Shown here: in pieces, positions 17,276 through 25,787 of the stretch
Layout of the letters: every line of letters begins with the position of its first letter
How positions within the stretch are numbered: position 1 is the stretch's first letter
NCBI GenBank assembly: GCA_023428375.1
Contig: JAEYYR010000001.1
Location: 186,001-250,000 of the forward strand
Direction: 5' to 3'
Length of the DNA stretch: 64,000 nt
Source of the DNA: a bacterium
GTDB taxonomy: Bacteria > Babelota > Babeliae > Babelales > Babelaceae
Program-made: the position numbers and the translations under genes
The notes under the pieces: model-generated
The model's database searches: none
Seen by the model: the letters and a program-made list of their open reading frames with translations, nothing else
What the model was told of the DNA's origin: nothing

Positions 17276-17725
17276 TTAGGCTAAATCATCTTGGACTATC
17301 GCAATCACCCCATTTTGATCAATGGTTAAAATATCTGCCTGTCCATCATTATCGATGTCTCCTGCTGCTACAATAATAAAGCCATTAGGAGATATAGTAG
17401 CACGTTGCAAATGCTCAGCAGATGTCTTCAATGCGCCAGTGAAATAATTAACCCCTTCAGACCCTGGAAAACCATAGGTATATTGCAATGCACCTTCAGG
17501 CTTCCACTGAATACTTTCAGCCCCTGACAATTTGTTTGTATAAGAGCCATGCTCCAATCCATAGGTTTTTTGGGCCAAATACAATGATCGTAGTACCATA
17601 TAAGCTTCTGCCCGTTTAGCCTTGGCTAACATTTTCGTCACCTGAGGCACGACAATCATTGATAAGAATGCGATGATTGCAATCACAATCATGAGTTCTA
17701 ATAGGTTAAATCCTGGTCTTTTCAT
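17276..17725 (-). CDS. Type IV pilin/pseudopilin with Asp-rich C-terminal motif
   Basis: A 149-residue prepilin. The leader MKRPG is followed by FNLLELMIVIAIIAFLSMIV, with Gly at -1, Phe at +1 and Glu at +5, the canonical type III signal and N-terminal helix. The region after the helix (MVLRSLYLAQKTYGLEHGSY) resembles GspG-like major pseudopilins. The C-terminus holds DIDNDGQADILTID, a calcium-binding D-x-[DN]-x-DG loop like that of FG-GAP or EF-hand repeats, which could replace the GspG calcium site. The ATG at 17725 has AGAGGGG upstream; the reading frame extends further 5' without support. Neighbour of prepilin peptidase. Confidence 0.87.
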   Translation of the reverse strand: MKRPGFNLLELMIVIAIIAFLSMIVVPQVTKMLAKAKRAEAYMVLRSLYLAQKTYGLEHGSYTNKLSGAESIQWKPEGALQYTYGFPGSEGVNYFTGALKTSAEHLQRATISPNGFIIVAAGDIDNDGQADILTIDQNGVIAIVQDDLA

Positions 17726-17949
17726 ACAAATCCCCTCTTTTCTATCCTTTTCATCGATGAAAAGGTCCCCTGTCCCACAGAATGCTTTAAACATCGCCAT
17801 ACTTGAACAATCTATTCAAATAGAAATGTTTCATGCGAGCAAATTGCAAAACAATTATTTCTTTGACATTTTATTAAAAAAACCTAAATTATTACTATAT
17901 GTGTTAAAAAAAATTTCAATAAGCAAATCACGTCGGAGTATAGAAAACC

Positions 17950-19365
17950 ATGAAAGAAGTTGCAAAACAATCGGCTAAAAGCGTTAATTCGCTTACAAAG
18001 CAACGCAATTACAATGAAGTAATTGAGTATTTTGATGCCCATTGGTCAGTGGCTCAAGACACAACGCTCGAGCGTATGAAGTCATTGAATGAAGCTTTAG
18101 GCTCCCCTGCAAGCAAAGTTAACACAATTTTAGTAGCGGGCGTTAATGGAAAAAGCTTAACAAGCTATTTTATTAGCCGCTTGTTCAAAGAAGAAGGTAT
18201 AAAAGTTGGTTCATTCTTTGCACCACACATTCTTACCTATAACGAACGCTTCTCTCTTAATTTAGAAACAATCGCTAATAAAACTTTCACTGAAATTGCA
18301 AACGACATTATTAACACTGCTGAACAACGTAATTTGAAATGCAATACATTCGAATTATTGTCTGCAATGGCACTTGTGTACTTTGAACAAAACAAAGTTG
18401 ATGTTGCGGTGTTAGAAGTGCATCATGGTGGAAAATTCAATCCACTTGCAATTTGCAATCCAAAAATTCTTGCAATTACTCGCGTTACTCCAGAAAATAC
18501 AAAAATTGATGACAGCAAAATTCCAGCAATTGCTGAAGATATTTTGCAACTTGCTAAATCACACACACATGTTGTTTCAAGTGATCAAAGCAAAGCAACC
18601 TTACAATTACTTGAAGATTTAAGCGCTTCACACGGATTCAATTGGGCAATGCCTATCCGCAAGTTGGTTGATCTTGAAAGCTATTCACAATTGCATGGTC
18701 GTTGCGCTGCATTAGCAGAACGTGTAGCACTTCTTTTTGCTGAAAACTTTCTTGCTCCACAAACTACTCTTGTTTCTGGCAGCCTTTTGATCAAGCCTGT
18801 GGGACAACGTGGTCGTCCAACATTACAAGCTAAAAAAGAACGCGACATTAATCCGGTTAAAACGTTAGAACAATTCTGGAAAGAAACTTCAAACGAAATG
18901 CCTGGTCGATTCCAATTGTTAGACAAAGAAAAACCAAGCATCTTGCTTGATACTGCTTGCAACATGGATGCATTAGAAAATGTATTGCTCGGCATCAGAT
19001 TATTGCATTATCAACGTCCACTTAAAGGCTTGAGCTTAATTATGGCTGCAGCACAAGACACGTTGTATAACGAAGAATTCTTAAAAGCATTGCGCTATTT
19101 CTTCAAAAAGACTTCAGGCCAAATTTTTATTTGCCCAATCATTGATCCAGTTGCTGGTGTTCGTGAAAATAATTCATGGGACGCAGAACATGTGGCAAAT
19201 GATATTAAAGCAATGAAAATCAAAGCTAAAGCATGCAAAAACTTTGAAGAAGCTTTTGAACTTGCAAAAAAATCTGTTGATGAACGTAATGGCTTAGTAG
19301 TTATTACTGGCTCCCATTCAATTGTTAATAGCTATTGGATGCACAAGGGCATTAAAAAGTTTTAA
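17950..19365 (+). CDS. folC: Folylpolyglutamate/dihydrofolate synthase-like Mur ligase
   Basis: This 471-residue cytoplasmic ATP-dependent ligase has the FolC order: an ATP-binding loop VAGVNGKSLTS (family GTNGKGS, with altered residues), FAPHILTYNERF (the S-PHL-x-x-x-ERI equivalent), a middle domain, and a C-terminal domain with DTACNMDAL (the DGAHN equivalent) and VVITGSHS. It would add glutamate to dihydropteroate or folate. Several motifs are diverged (Gly-Ser of the P-loop, Gly-Ala-His of the second motif), so substrate could have shifted; the fold assignment is secure. Monocistronic, with a clear terminator. Confidence 0.8.
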   Translation: MKEVAKQSAKSVNSLTKQRNYNEVIEYFDAHWSVAQDTTLERMKSLNEALGSPASKVNTILVAGVNGKSLTSYFISRLFKEEGIKVGSFFAPHILTYNERFSLNLETIANKTFTEIANDIINTAEQRNLKCNTFELLSAMALVYFEQNKVDVAVLEVHHGGKFNPLAICNPKILAITRVTPENTKIDDSKIPAIAEDILQLAKSHTHVVSSDQSKATLQLLEDLSASHGFNWAMPIRKLVDLESYSQLHGRCAALAERVALLFAENFLAPQTTLVSGSLLIKPVGQRGRPTLQAKKERDINPVKTLEQFWKETSNEMPGRFQLLDKEKPSILLDTACNMDALENVLLGIRLLHYQRPLKGLSLIMAAAQDTLYNEEFLKALRYFFKKTSGQIFICPIIDPVAGVRENNSWDAEHVANDIKAMKIKAKACKNFEEAFELAKKSVDERNGLVVITGSHSIVNSYWMHKGIKKF

Positions 19366-19392
19366 TAGTTAGTTAAATATCTATTATAAAGC

Positions 19393-19419
19393 AAAGCCCC
19401 GCATTAGGCGGGGCTTTTT
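19393..19419 (+). terminator. Rho-independent terminator after folC
   Basis: A GC-rich 10-bp stem (19393-19402 with 19408-19417), 5-base loop, followed by T residues. It lies 27 bases after the folC stop. Confidence 0.88.
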
Positions 19420-19454
19420 AATTGATTAAATTATAATTTCAAAAACAAAATGTT

Positions 19455-19817
19455 TTATTCTTCTTTTGAAGAATGGCTTATGGGCATTAGTTTTGAAATA
19501 CGCTCGTTTTCTTCTCGCTGACGTTTGATTTCTTCCTGGATTTTTTCTTGCTGACGTTTGATTTTCTTTTCTTGTTGATGCTCGTAAAGCTGTTCAAGCA
19601 TGATAAATTTACCTTCTGCCTCATCATCAAAGATAAACTTTTTATCCTTTGCTGAATAACCCCAATAACCATCATTAGGTGAATAACATACCATGTTTTC
19701 ACCGAGATTATAGATAATCTGATCATCTTTATTTATTTTTATTATTTCATTAGTATTTTCTGCCGCAAAACTATTTATTGCTAACACTAATCCGAGTAAA
19801 TAAAATTTATGCTTCAT
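19455..19817 (-). CDS. Small exported protein with charged C-terminal helix
   Basis: A 120-residue protein with signal peptide (FYLLGLVLAINSFAAEN). A short globular-looking part (YNLGENMVCYSPNDGYWGYS) precedes a strongly charged helix (residues about 75-112) with a repeated KIKRQQEKIQEEIKRQ pattern, likely a coiled coil. No family recognised. It is convergent with folC and stands alone; the 253 bases upstream to atpB hold the atpB promoter and nothing else obvious. Confidence 0.65.
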   Translation of the reverse strand: MKHKFYLLGLVLAINSFAAENTNEIIKINKDDQIIYNLGENMVCYSPNDGYWGYSAKDKKFIFDDEAEGKFIMLEQLYEHQQEKKIKRQQEKIQEEIKRQREENERISKLMPISHSSKEE

Positions 19818-20012
19818 AGAGCCCTACTGGTTTATATTTCCTATTATTTTTCTATCTATAATTTTACTGAAAACATAGAGAAATACGCAATAAAAATGTT
19901 TCAAACAATCTGTTTTATATGCTTCAATTCTTTAAATAAGAAAAACCTTGTATACCAAGTAAATTAACCTACTTATTAACATTGAATAAAATTATGATTT
20001 TACTGCTTGCAA

Positions 20013-20041
20013 TTGCCGAGCGGCAAATAAATTCGTATACT
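20013..20041 (+). promoter_or_regulatory. Predicted promoter of atpB
   Basis: TTGCCG (20013-20018) and TATACT (20036-20041) with a 17-base spacer, 29 bases before the atpB ATG. A standard sigma70-type arrangement. Confidence 0.55.
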
Positions 20042-20070
20042 GCCTAAAAAGCGCTAACGCTGGAATTTAT

Positions 20071-20898
20071 ATGAATGAGTTGCATCTTTTTAACAGTCCA
20101 TTATGGTACCCACTCAAAGCTTTTGGCATTACAGCCTCATGGAGCGCGGTCAATAGCGATACTATTATCTATACATGGGTAAGTTTAGTAGTTATTGTGA
20201 TACTTTCTGTTGTTGCACGACTGCTGCTTATGCATCCAGATAGTCTTGGTGGATTTGGTGTACGTACCATAATCAAAGGATTTGTTGATTTGATTGAACA
20301 ATCCATACCAGGTAAAGGCATGTATTACGCGCCATTCATTATTGCCCTTTTTACCTTCATTTTAATTTGTAACATCGTGGTTGTGCTACCTTTCATGGAA
20401 GAACCAACCAAAGATTTAAATACGACGCTAGCCTGCGCACTTATAGCATTTTTATATATACAAAAAGAGCTTATTAAAGCTCATGGACTTATGGAATATT
20501 TACAAGAATATTTCAAAACACCCTTGGCGCTTACTGCTCCATTCAAAAATCCGTTAGTCGCGTTTCCCATTATTGCAATCAAAATCGTCATCAATACAAT
20601 TGCAGCATTAGCATTATTCCCTATCGAATTATTAAGTAAATTAGCTACCGTAATGTCTTTATCATTCCGTTTATTTGGTAATATTTTTGCAGGATCTTTG
20701 ATCGGCTCGTTATTGCATAGCGCAGTCAGTGGTTCTGTGCTCTATCAAACGCTTGCAATTTTAACCGGTATAAATTTAATCATTATGGGCTTTTTTGGCC
20801 TTTTTGAAGGACTCGTACAAGCATTGGTGTTTGCTGTCCTTACTGTTACTTATTTAGCTCTTGGACTTACCGCAAAAGAAGATACATCACATGCTTAA
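20071..20898 (+). CDS. atpB: F-type ATP synthase subunit a
   Basis: A 275-residue membrane protein with five to six helices. The essential stator helix reads SLSFRLFGNIFAGSLIGSLL, with the conserved Arg that faces the c-ring carboxylates, and the last helix contains FGLFEGLVQALVFAVLTVTYLAL, the Glu/Gln of the proton half-channel. This places it firmly in the F-type (not V/A-type) family. Length is normal. It overlaps the start of the fused c-subunit gene by 8 bp, so the two should be translated together. The other F-type genes (atpF, H, A, G, D, C) are not next to it. Confidence 0.94.
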   Translation: MNELHLFNSPLWYPLKAFGITASWSAVNSDTIIYTWVSLVVIVILSVVARLLLMHPDSLGGFGVRTIIKGFVDLIEQSIPGKGMYYAPFIIALFTFILICNIVVVLPFMEEPTKDLNTTLACALIAFLYIQKELIKAHGLMEYLQEYFKTPLALTAPFKNPLVAFPIIAIKIVINTIAALALFPIELLSKLATVMSLSFRLFGNIFAGSLIGSLLHSAVSGSVLYQTLAILTGINLIIMGFFGLFEGLVQALVFAVLTVTYLALGLTAKEDTSHA

Positions 20899-21844
20899 TT
20901 CAATTACTGCGTTACATTATGGTACCATAACGCTGACCACAGCCTTACCTCTTGTTGCAGCAACAATTAGTCAATCTCGTTTAAGCGCTGCGGTGACTGA
21001 TGCGGTGAATCGTCAACCTCAAGCGGAAGCATTAATTAAGCGTGTCTATTACACCGCGCTATTTTTAATGGAAACGAGCGCAATTATTAGTGTTATGATT
21101 GGTCTCTTATTATTTTTTCGATTACCTACACAGTATTATGATGCACTTGCAGAAACCGGCATCATTTTTGCCGTTGGTATAACGGGAACTCTTGTCGGCG
21201 GTCTTTCATATTGGACAGCATCACAATCATTGTATGCGGCAACAAGACAACCTGATTTAGGACCAAAAGTTATTACTCTTACCTTAATGCTTATGTCGAT
21301 CATGCAATCACCTATAATTTTTGGGTTATTAGTTGCATTATTCATCCATAACCAAGCAGTAAATATAACTTCTTTAGGCCATGCAATACGATTAATTTCA
21401 GCAGGATTTGCCTTAGGAATTGGAAGCATTGGACCAAGCTTTGGTCTTGCAATGTTTGGCAGAAGTACTTGTAACGCGTTAGCGCGCTATAAAAACAGTT
21501 ATAACAATCTCTTTTCGTTTGCTTTTGTTAGCCAAGCAATGATCGAAGGTCCTATCTTATTTGCTTTGATTGTTTCATTTATTTTATTGTTTGCCGTTAC
21601 GTTACATCCGATTGAAACGATCGCAATCACCCGCCTTATTGCAGCAGCTATAAGCATTGGTTTAAGCACCATGGGTGCTGGTCTTGCATCAGGGTATGTT
21701 GCATCAAAAGCGAGCCAAGAAATTGCGAAAAATCCAGAACTTACTACCCTTCTTTCTCGCACGAGCCAAATTGGTCAAGCCTTAATTGATACTGCACCTA
21801 TTTATGGTCTCTTGATTGCAATGCTTTTATTGTTTTTAAAATAG
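20891..21844 (+). CDS. atpE: Fused F-type c subunit with four hairpins (eight TM helices)
   Basis: A 317-residue protein made of four c-subunit hairpins instead of the usual single hairpin of about 80 residues. Ion-binding positions fall at E61, Q139, E219 and D300, spaced 78, 80 and 81 residues. Contexts are LFLMETSAI, MSIMQSPII, QAMIEGPIL and QALIDTAPI. Polar loops keep the family's RQP/NP signature: NRQPQAE, TRQPDLG, AKNPELT; the third loop is diverged. Repeat 2 has Gln instead of a carboxylate. Start at the ATG at 20891, overlapping atpB. The gene symbol names the family; the architecture is unlike standard atpE. Rotor subunit of the membrane motor, stoichiometry inferred only. Confidence 0.88.
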   Translation: MLNSITALHYGTITLTTALPLVAATISQSRLSAAVTDAVNRQPQAEALIKRVYYTALFLMETSAIISVMIGLLLFFRLPTQYYDALAETGIIFAVGITGTLVGGLSYWTASQSLYAATRQPDLGPKVITLTLMLMSIMQSPIIFGLLVALFIHNQAVNITSLGHAIRLISAGFALGIGSIGPSFGLAMFGRSTCNALARYKNSYNNLFSFAFVSQAMIEGPILFALIVSFILLFAVTLHPIETIAITRLIAAAISIGLSTMGAGLASGYVASKASQEIAKNPELTTLLSRTSQIGQALIDTAPIYGLLIAMLLLFLK

Positions 21845-21865
21845 TTCCTAAAATCGACGAGTTGT

Positions 21866-22993
21866 ATGAAGCAAAATGTTGTCGTGTATATAATCACCAA
21901 ATTGGAACTCGGTGGTGCACAAAAAGTTTGTTTATCTCTGTATAACAAAGCATATACTGGTTATGATACTTTGCTCATAACAGGTGCTGAAGGTAAACTT
22001 ATTACAGAAGTGCACAATAATCACAATGTTATTTTTCTTCCCACCCTCAAAAGAGAATTTTCATTTTTTGGAATATTTCAAGAAATTAAAACTCTCATTT
22101 TTCTCATCAAACAATTAAGAATAATTAAAAAAAAATACGCTGAAGTAATTGTACACACCCATAGTACCAAAGCAGGAATTTTAGGACGATGGGCTGCATT
22201 TTTTGCTCGCATTCAAACCCGTGTGCATACCATACATGGATATAGTTTTCATGCTCATCAAGCATGGTTTATTTGGTTGCTGCATTATGCATGTGAATTA
22301 CTGACATCGTTTGTTACAACCCATTATATTTGTGTTTCTTCTGCAGATATTAAAACAGGCAAACGTTTGTTTCCATTTTTTTCACAGCGTTCAAGCATTA
22401 TTCGTGCTGCAGTTGATACACTGCAATTCGTACCTGCTCAAAGAGCAACTTCACAAGAAGTATTTGTATTTGGCACAATAAGTTGTTTTAAACCTCAAAA
22501 AAATTTATTTGATCTGCTTGAAGCATTTAAATATGTGCATGCTTTAAATCCAAGCACAAAACTTGAAATAATTGGTGATGGTACGCAACGCACTGCCATC
22601 CAAGCCTGGATACAAGAACATAATCTGCAACAGAGTATAATTCTGCATGGTTGGCAGACGGCTGTTGCACCGTTCATGAAACAATGGAACTCATTTGTAT
22701 TGAGTTCTTTGTGGGAAGGACTGCCGTGTGCAATTGTAGAAGCACGATTAATGAAATTACCCGTTATAGCGTACAATACAGGCGGCATAAGTGATGTTAT
22801 TGATCATTATCGTAACGGAATTTTAGTACCACAAAAAGATGTGTATGCACTATCTCAAGCAATGCAAGAAATAGTACAGAATCAGGCATTGTATCAATCA
22901 TTACAAAATGCCGAAAATAATTTTGATGAATTTACCGATGAATCTATGAGAGACCACCATCATCAACTGTATCAACAATTGCTCGGGAAATAA
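21866..22993 (+). CDS. GT4-type glycosyltransferase
   Basis: A 375-residue cytoplasmic or peripheral GT-B enzyme. The N-terminal domain starts YIITKLELGGAQKVCLSLY, typical for group 1 transferases, and the C-terminal domain carries FGTISCFKPQKN, ILHGWQ and LWEGLPCAIVEARLMKLPVI, where the E-x7-E pair binds the sugar nucleotide. The sugar and acceptor are unknown. It begins 22 bases after the c-subunit gene and could be read from the same transcript. The gene at 44145 encodes a related enzyme. A role in surface glycans is inference. Confidence 0.88.
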   Translation: MKQNVVVYIITKLELGGAQKVCLSLYNKAYTGYDTLLITGAEGKLITEVHNNHNVIFLPTLKREFSFFGIFQEIKTLIFLIKQLRIIKKKYAEVIVHTHSTKAGILGRWAAFFARIQTRVHTIHGYSFHAHQAWFIWLLHYACELLTSFVTTHYICVSSADIKTGKRLFPFFSQRSSIIRAAVDTLQFVPAQRATSQEVFVFGTISCFKPQKNLFDLLEAFKYVHALNPSTKLEIIGDGTQRTAIQAWIQEHNLQQSIILHGWQTAVAPFMKQWNSFVLSSLWEGLPCAIVEARLMKLPVIAYNTGGISDVIDHYRNGILVPQKDVYALSQAMQEIVQNQALYQSLQNAENNFDEFTDESMRDHHHQLYQQLLGK

Positions 22994-23002
22994 TTAATAA
23001 TT

Positions 23003-23011
23003 TGTTATACT
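23003..23011 (+). promoter_or_regulatory. Predicted extended -10 promoter of the cysteine synthase gene
   Basis: TGT followed by TATACT (23006-23011), 28 bases before the start codon. Same layout as the promoters ahead of gltX and rpsU. Confidence 0.42.
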
Positions 23012-23038
23012 GTGCAAAAAATAAGATAAGGATTTTGC

Positions 23039-23959
23039 ATGAAATACAAATCACTTCTTGATGCAATTGGTAATACACCACTGGTACGAATTCCTTTCGA
23101 TTCACCAGCAACAGTTTATGCAAAACTTGAATATTTAAATCCAGGCGGCAGTATCAAAGATCGCACTGCATTATACATGATCGAACAAGCAGAAAAACGT
23201 GGTACGTTAAAACCAGGTGGTACCATAATTGAAGCTTCTTCGGGAAACCAAGGTATTGCTGCTGCGATGATTGGTGCGATTAAAGGTTATAAAGTTATCA
23301 TCACCGTTGCAAAAAAAGTTAGCGCTGAAAAAAAAGCAGCCCTACAAGCATATGGTGCACAACTCATTGAATGCGCGGTAACTACGCGACTTGATGATCC
23401 AAATTCATATCATGCTATGGCCGTCAAAATCCATAATGAAACGCCCAACTCAGTGTTGTTAAATCAGTATCATAATCATGATAACGTACAAGCACACTAC
23501 AATCTTACCGGACCTGAAATTTGGAAACAGTTGAATGGTAACTTCACGCATCTTGTTGGTGCGATTGGAACCACGGGCACCATGAGTGGTATTGGTACGT
23601 ATTTAAAAGAAAAAAATCCTGCAATAAAAATCTTGGCGGTGGATGCTGCAAATTCATATCGCTCAACCAATGGCAATCCTAAACCGTATGCACTCGAAGG
23701 ACTTGGTGTTGATTTTGAATCACCAATAATAAAAAAAGATGTTATTGATGAATATCTTTTGGCACCGGATGAACATGCTATTGCAATGATGAAGCGTATG
23801 GCACGCGAATATGGTTTTTTAATTGGACCATCAAGTGGCGCGGTGGCTTATTGTGCATCAGAATATGCAAAACAGCTGACTGCAGATGATACTATGATTA
23901 TTTTATTTGCTGATTCTGGACGTGCGTATTTGAGTAAAGACTATTTTCAAAATAGTTAG
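23039..23959 (+). CDS. cysM: PLP-dependent cysteine synthase family protein
   Basis: A 306-residue fold-type II PLP enzyme. AIGNTPLVRI opens the protein; the PLP lysine lies in GGSIKDRTAL (about residues 39-48), the substrate loop is EASSGNQGIA, and the phosphate clamp is GTTGTMSGIG. It converts O-acetylserine plus sulfide to cysteine, or works as a cystathionine beta-synthase. The SGNQG form leans to CysM/CBS-like members over CysK (SGNTG), but the exact reaction is open. Its 3' end overlaps the convergent MBL-fold gene by 62 bp. AAGGATT precedes the ATG. Confidence 0.86.
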   Translation: MKYKSLLDAIGNTPLVRIPFDSPATVYAKLEYLNPGGSIKDRTALYMIEQAEKRGTLKPGGTIIEASSGNQGIAAAMIGAIKGYKVIITVAKKVSAEKKAALQAYGAQLIECAVTTRLDDPNSYHAMAVKIHNETPNSVLLNQYHNHDNVQAHYNLTGPEIWKQLNGNFTHLVGAIGTTGTMSGIGTYLKEKNPAIKILAVDAANSYRSTNGNPKPYALEGLGVDFESPIIKKDVIDEYLLAPDEHAIAMMKRMAREYGFLIGPSSGAVAYCASEYAKQLTADDTMIILFADSGRAYLSKDYFQNS

Positions 23960-24926
23960 AAATAACTTCAACATATTGACCAGGATGTAACACCTGCAGC
24001 ACATGTTGTTGTTGCACGCACGGTGCTAATTGATTGTACCATTGTTGCAGACGTTCAACGGCAAGCATGGGATAATCAATACCAAATCGAAACGTACCCC
24101 AATGCATGGGGATCATGGTACGAGCACCAAGTTCAAGCCATGCTTGCCCAGCATATTCTGCATTCAAATGAGAATGGGATAACCATGCATGGGGTTCACA
24201 AGGTGCAATAGGAAGTAATGCAACATCTATAGAAGAAAATTCTTTGCTAATTGCTTCATAATGTGGGCCATAGGCACTATCTCCACCAAAATAAATATAC
24301 GTACCATCGATTTCAAACATAAAGCTTCCCCATAATGATTTATTTTTATCAAATAACCATCGTTGGGACCAATGATTGGTAGGCAAAAACATTAAGCTGG
24401 ATGTTGACGTTGCGGTAATAGAACCAGACTGCCACCAAGAATATTCACGTACAATTTTAAAACCCAATGATTTTAACCAAGGTCCATCACCTATCGGACA
24501 GTGTACCGTAATACCTGGATTATGTTGTTGGAGTAATTTTAAGGAAAATGCATCAGAATGATCGCGATGATTATGTGACAACACTAGAGCGTCAACTTGA
24601 GGAATAGCATTAAGCGAAATTGGTGAAGGCTGCAAACGTTTAAAAAGCATGGTCAAATCTGAAAAGACTGGATCAGTAATAATATTTAAATGTGCTGACT
24701 TTATTAAAAAGCTTGCATGCCCCAGCCACTGAACAAGAATATTCTTATCGCTTGTCGGCAATGGTTGGGTATGTGTTTCTGGGGCTATACCGGGGTTTAT
24801 TAGATTGTTAAGAGATGAATAAACATACATACCAACAGATTGCATCAAAAAGCCATGGGATTTATCATGGATTGAATTTGCAAAACGGCCATTCGGTAAC
24901 AATATTGGTTTTATGTGGTGTTTCAA
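23898..24926 (-). CDS. MBL-fold metal-dependent hydrolase (NAPE-PLD-like)
   Basis: A 342-residue metallo-beta-lactamase-fold protein. VQWLGHASFLI, the metal motif LSHNHRDHSD, YFGGDSAYGPHY and PMHWGTFRFG occur in the order of the NAPE-hydrolysing phospholipase D / UlaG-like group. Metal ligands are all present. In eukaryotes this group cleaves N-acyl phosphatidylethanolamine; bacterial members act on varied phosphoesters, so the substrate is unknown. A short hydrophobic patch near residues 25-40 is not a clear signal peptide. It overlaps the cysteine synthase gene tail to tail by 62 bp. Confidence 0.85.
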   Translation of the reverse strand: MKHHIKPILLPNGRFANSIHDKSHGFLMQSVGMYVYSSLNNLINPGIAPETHTQPLPTSDKNILVQWLGHASFLIKSAHLNIITDPVFSDLTMLFKRLQPSPISLNAIPQVDALVLSHNHRDHSDAFSLKLLQQHNPGITVHCPIGDGPWLKSLGFKIVREYSWWQSGSITATSTSSLMFLPTNHWSQRWLFDKNKSLWGSFMFEIDGTYIYFGGDSAYGPHYEAISKEFSSIDVALLPIAPCEPHAWLSHSHLNAEYAGQAWLELGARTMIPMHWGTFRFGIDYPMLAVERLQQWYNQLAPCVQQQHVLQVLHPGQYVEVISNYFENSLYSNTHVQNQQIK

Positions 24927-24954
24927 GGGGTTTGCCTATACGAGGGAAGAGAAA

Positions 24955-24985
24955 CCCCCATCCTGACCGAAGTCATGGATAGGGG
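24955..24985. other. Imperfect hairpin in the 24927-25031 gap
   Basis: CCCCATCCTGA pairs with TCATGGATAGGGG across a 6-base loop (11 pairs, two single-base bulges). It lies upstream of the MBL-fold gene, downstream of the HAD-like gene, without a T run. Could be a weak terminator or leader structure. Confidence 0.25.
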
Positions 24986-25031
24986 AAATGGAGGTTATCT
25001 TAATTAAAAGATAGTATAAGTGTATCCAAAA

Positions 25032-25787
25032 TTAATTTTTTTTCAAAAGCTCTACCGGTTGATTTGAACCAGTGGCAGCGTTATTTAATAAGGTTTGAAT
25101 AACTCTATTAATTTCTGAAGGATCAAACGCGAGCATTCCCTGTTGTATAGCCTTATCTCGATTAGATTTTTTATCGTCAAAAAAAACTATCGCTTTTTCA
25201 GGAAACATTGTTTTTAATGCTTCAAAATATTCGACTTGAGGCTTATGTAGCATATTATTCTCGGGTGAAGGAATGAGGCGCTTTTCAACCGGAAAGTAAT
25301 TATTCACAAATTCTTTAACCTCTAGTGGTCCATTAACATCAAGATCTGCCAATGTTTCAGCCGTGATATTTGATGCTAGTGCAACAGAATACCCAGAATT
25401 ACGCAACGCTTCTAAAGTATCGACAATACCAGGTTTAATTTTTTGCTGATTAGTCATTCGGGTAATAGTAGGAACTAACGATTGAAAGAAAGAATAATTT
25501 TTAGCTAATTGAGAAAAGATTGCCGATTTTGGATATTGCTTTAATAGACCAAAGATTGACCATACCCACCACGGTGATTGCAATACCGCTTTAGGCATAA
25601 TGTAAGCCACATTTTTAGCAAAATTGGTGTCTACTAATTTATATATATTGGGATAATCGGTATCAACTAATACCCCGTGAAAATCAAAGGCAACTACTGA
25701 GTTATCAGGATTTAAGGTCTTAAGGGTATTTTCCTGGCTAACAAGATATGCACCTAATACCAGAATCAAAAATAATTTTTTATTCAT
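25032..25787 (-). CDS. Exported HAD-like protein, copy 2
   Basis: A 251-residue protein with signal peptide (KKLFLILVLGAYLVSQEN) and a HAD-type core: motif I VVAFDFHGVL, motif II VALASNIT, a conserved Lys before motif IV, and IVFFDDKKSNRD. The second Asp of the usual D-x-D motif I is His here, which may change the chemistry. It is paralogous to the upstream gene (both share FDFHGV, RMTNQQK, FFDDK-x-NR) and overlaps it by 8 bp. Start taken at the ATG at 25787, where the signal peptide begins. Phosphatase activity outside the cytoplasm is inferred, not shown. Confidence 0.75.
   Translation of the reverse strand: MNKKLFLILVLGAYLVSQENTLKTLNPDNSVVAFDFHGVLVDTDYPNIYKLVDTNFAKNVAYIMPKAVLQSPWWVWSIFGLLKQYPKSAIFSQLAKNYSFFQSLVPTITRMTNQQKIKPGIVDTLEALRNSGYSVALASNITAETLADLDVNGPLEVKEFVNNYFPVEKRLIPSPENNMLHKPQVEYFEALKTMFPEKAIVFFDDKKSNRDKAIQQGMLAFDPSEINRVIQTLLNNAATGSNQPVELLKKN

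Noticed and set aside
20891..21844. V-type K subunit (two hairpins)
   Set aside because: The partner gene is a clear F-type subunit a, and there are four hairpins with F-type RQP loops.
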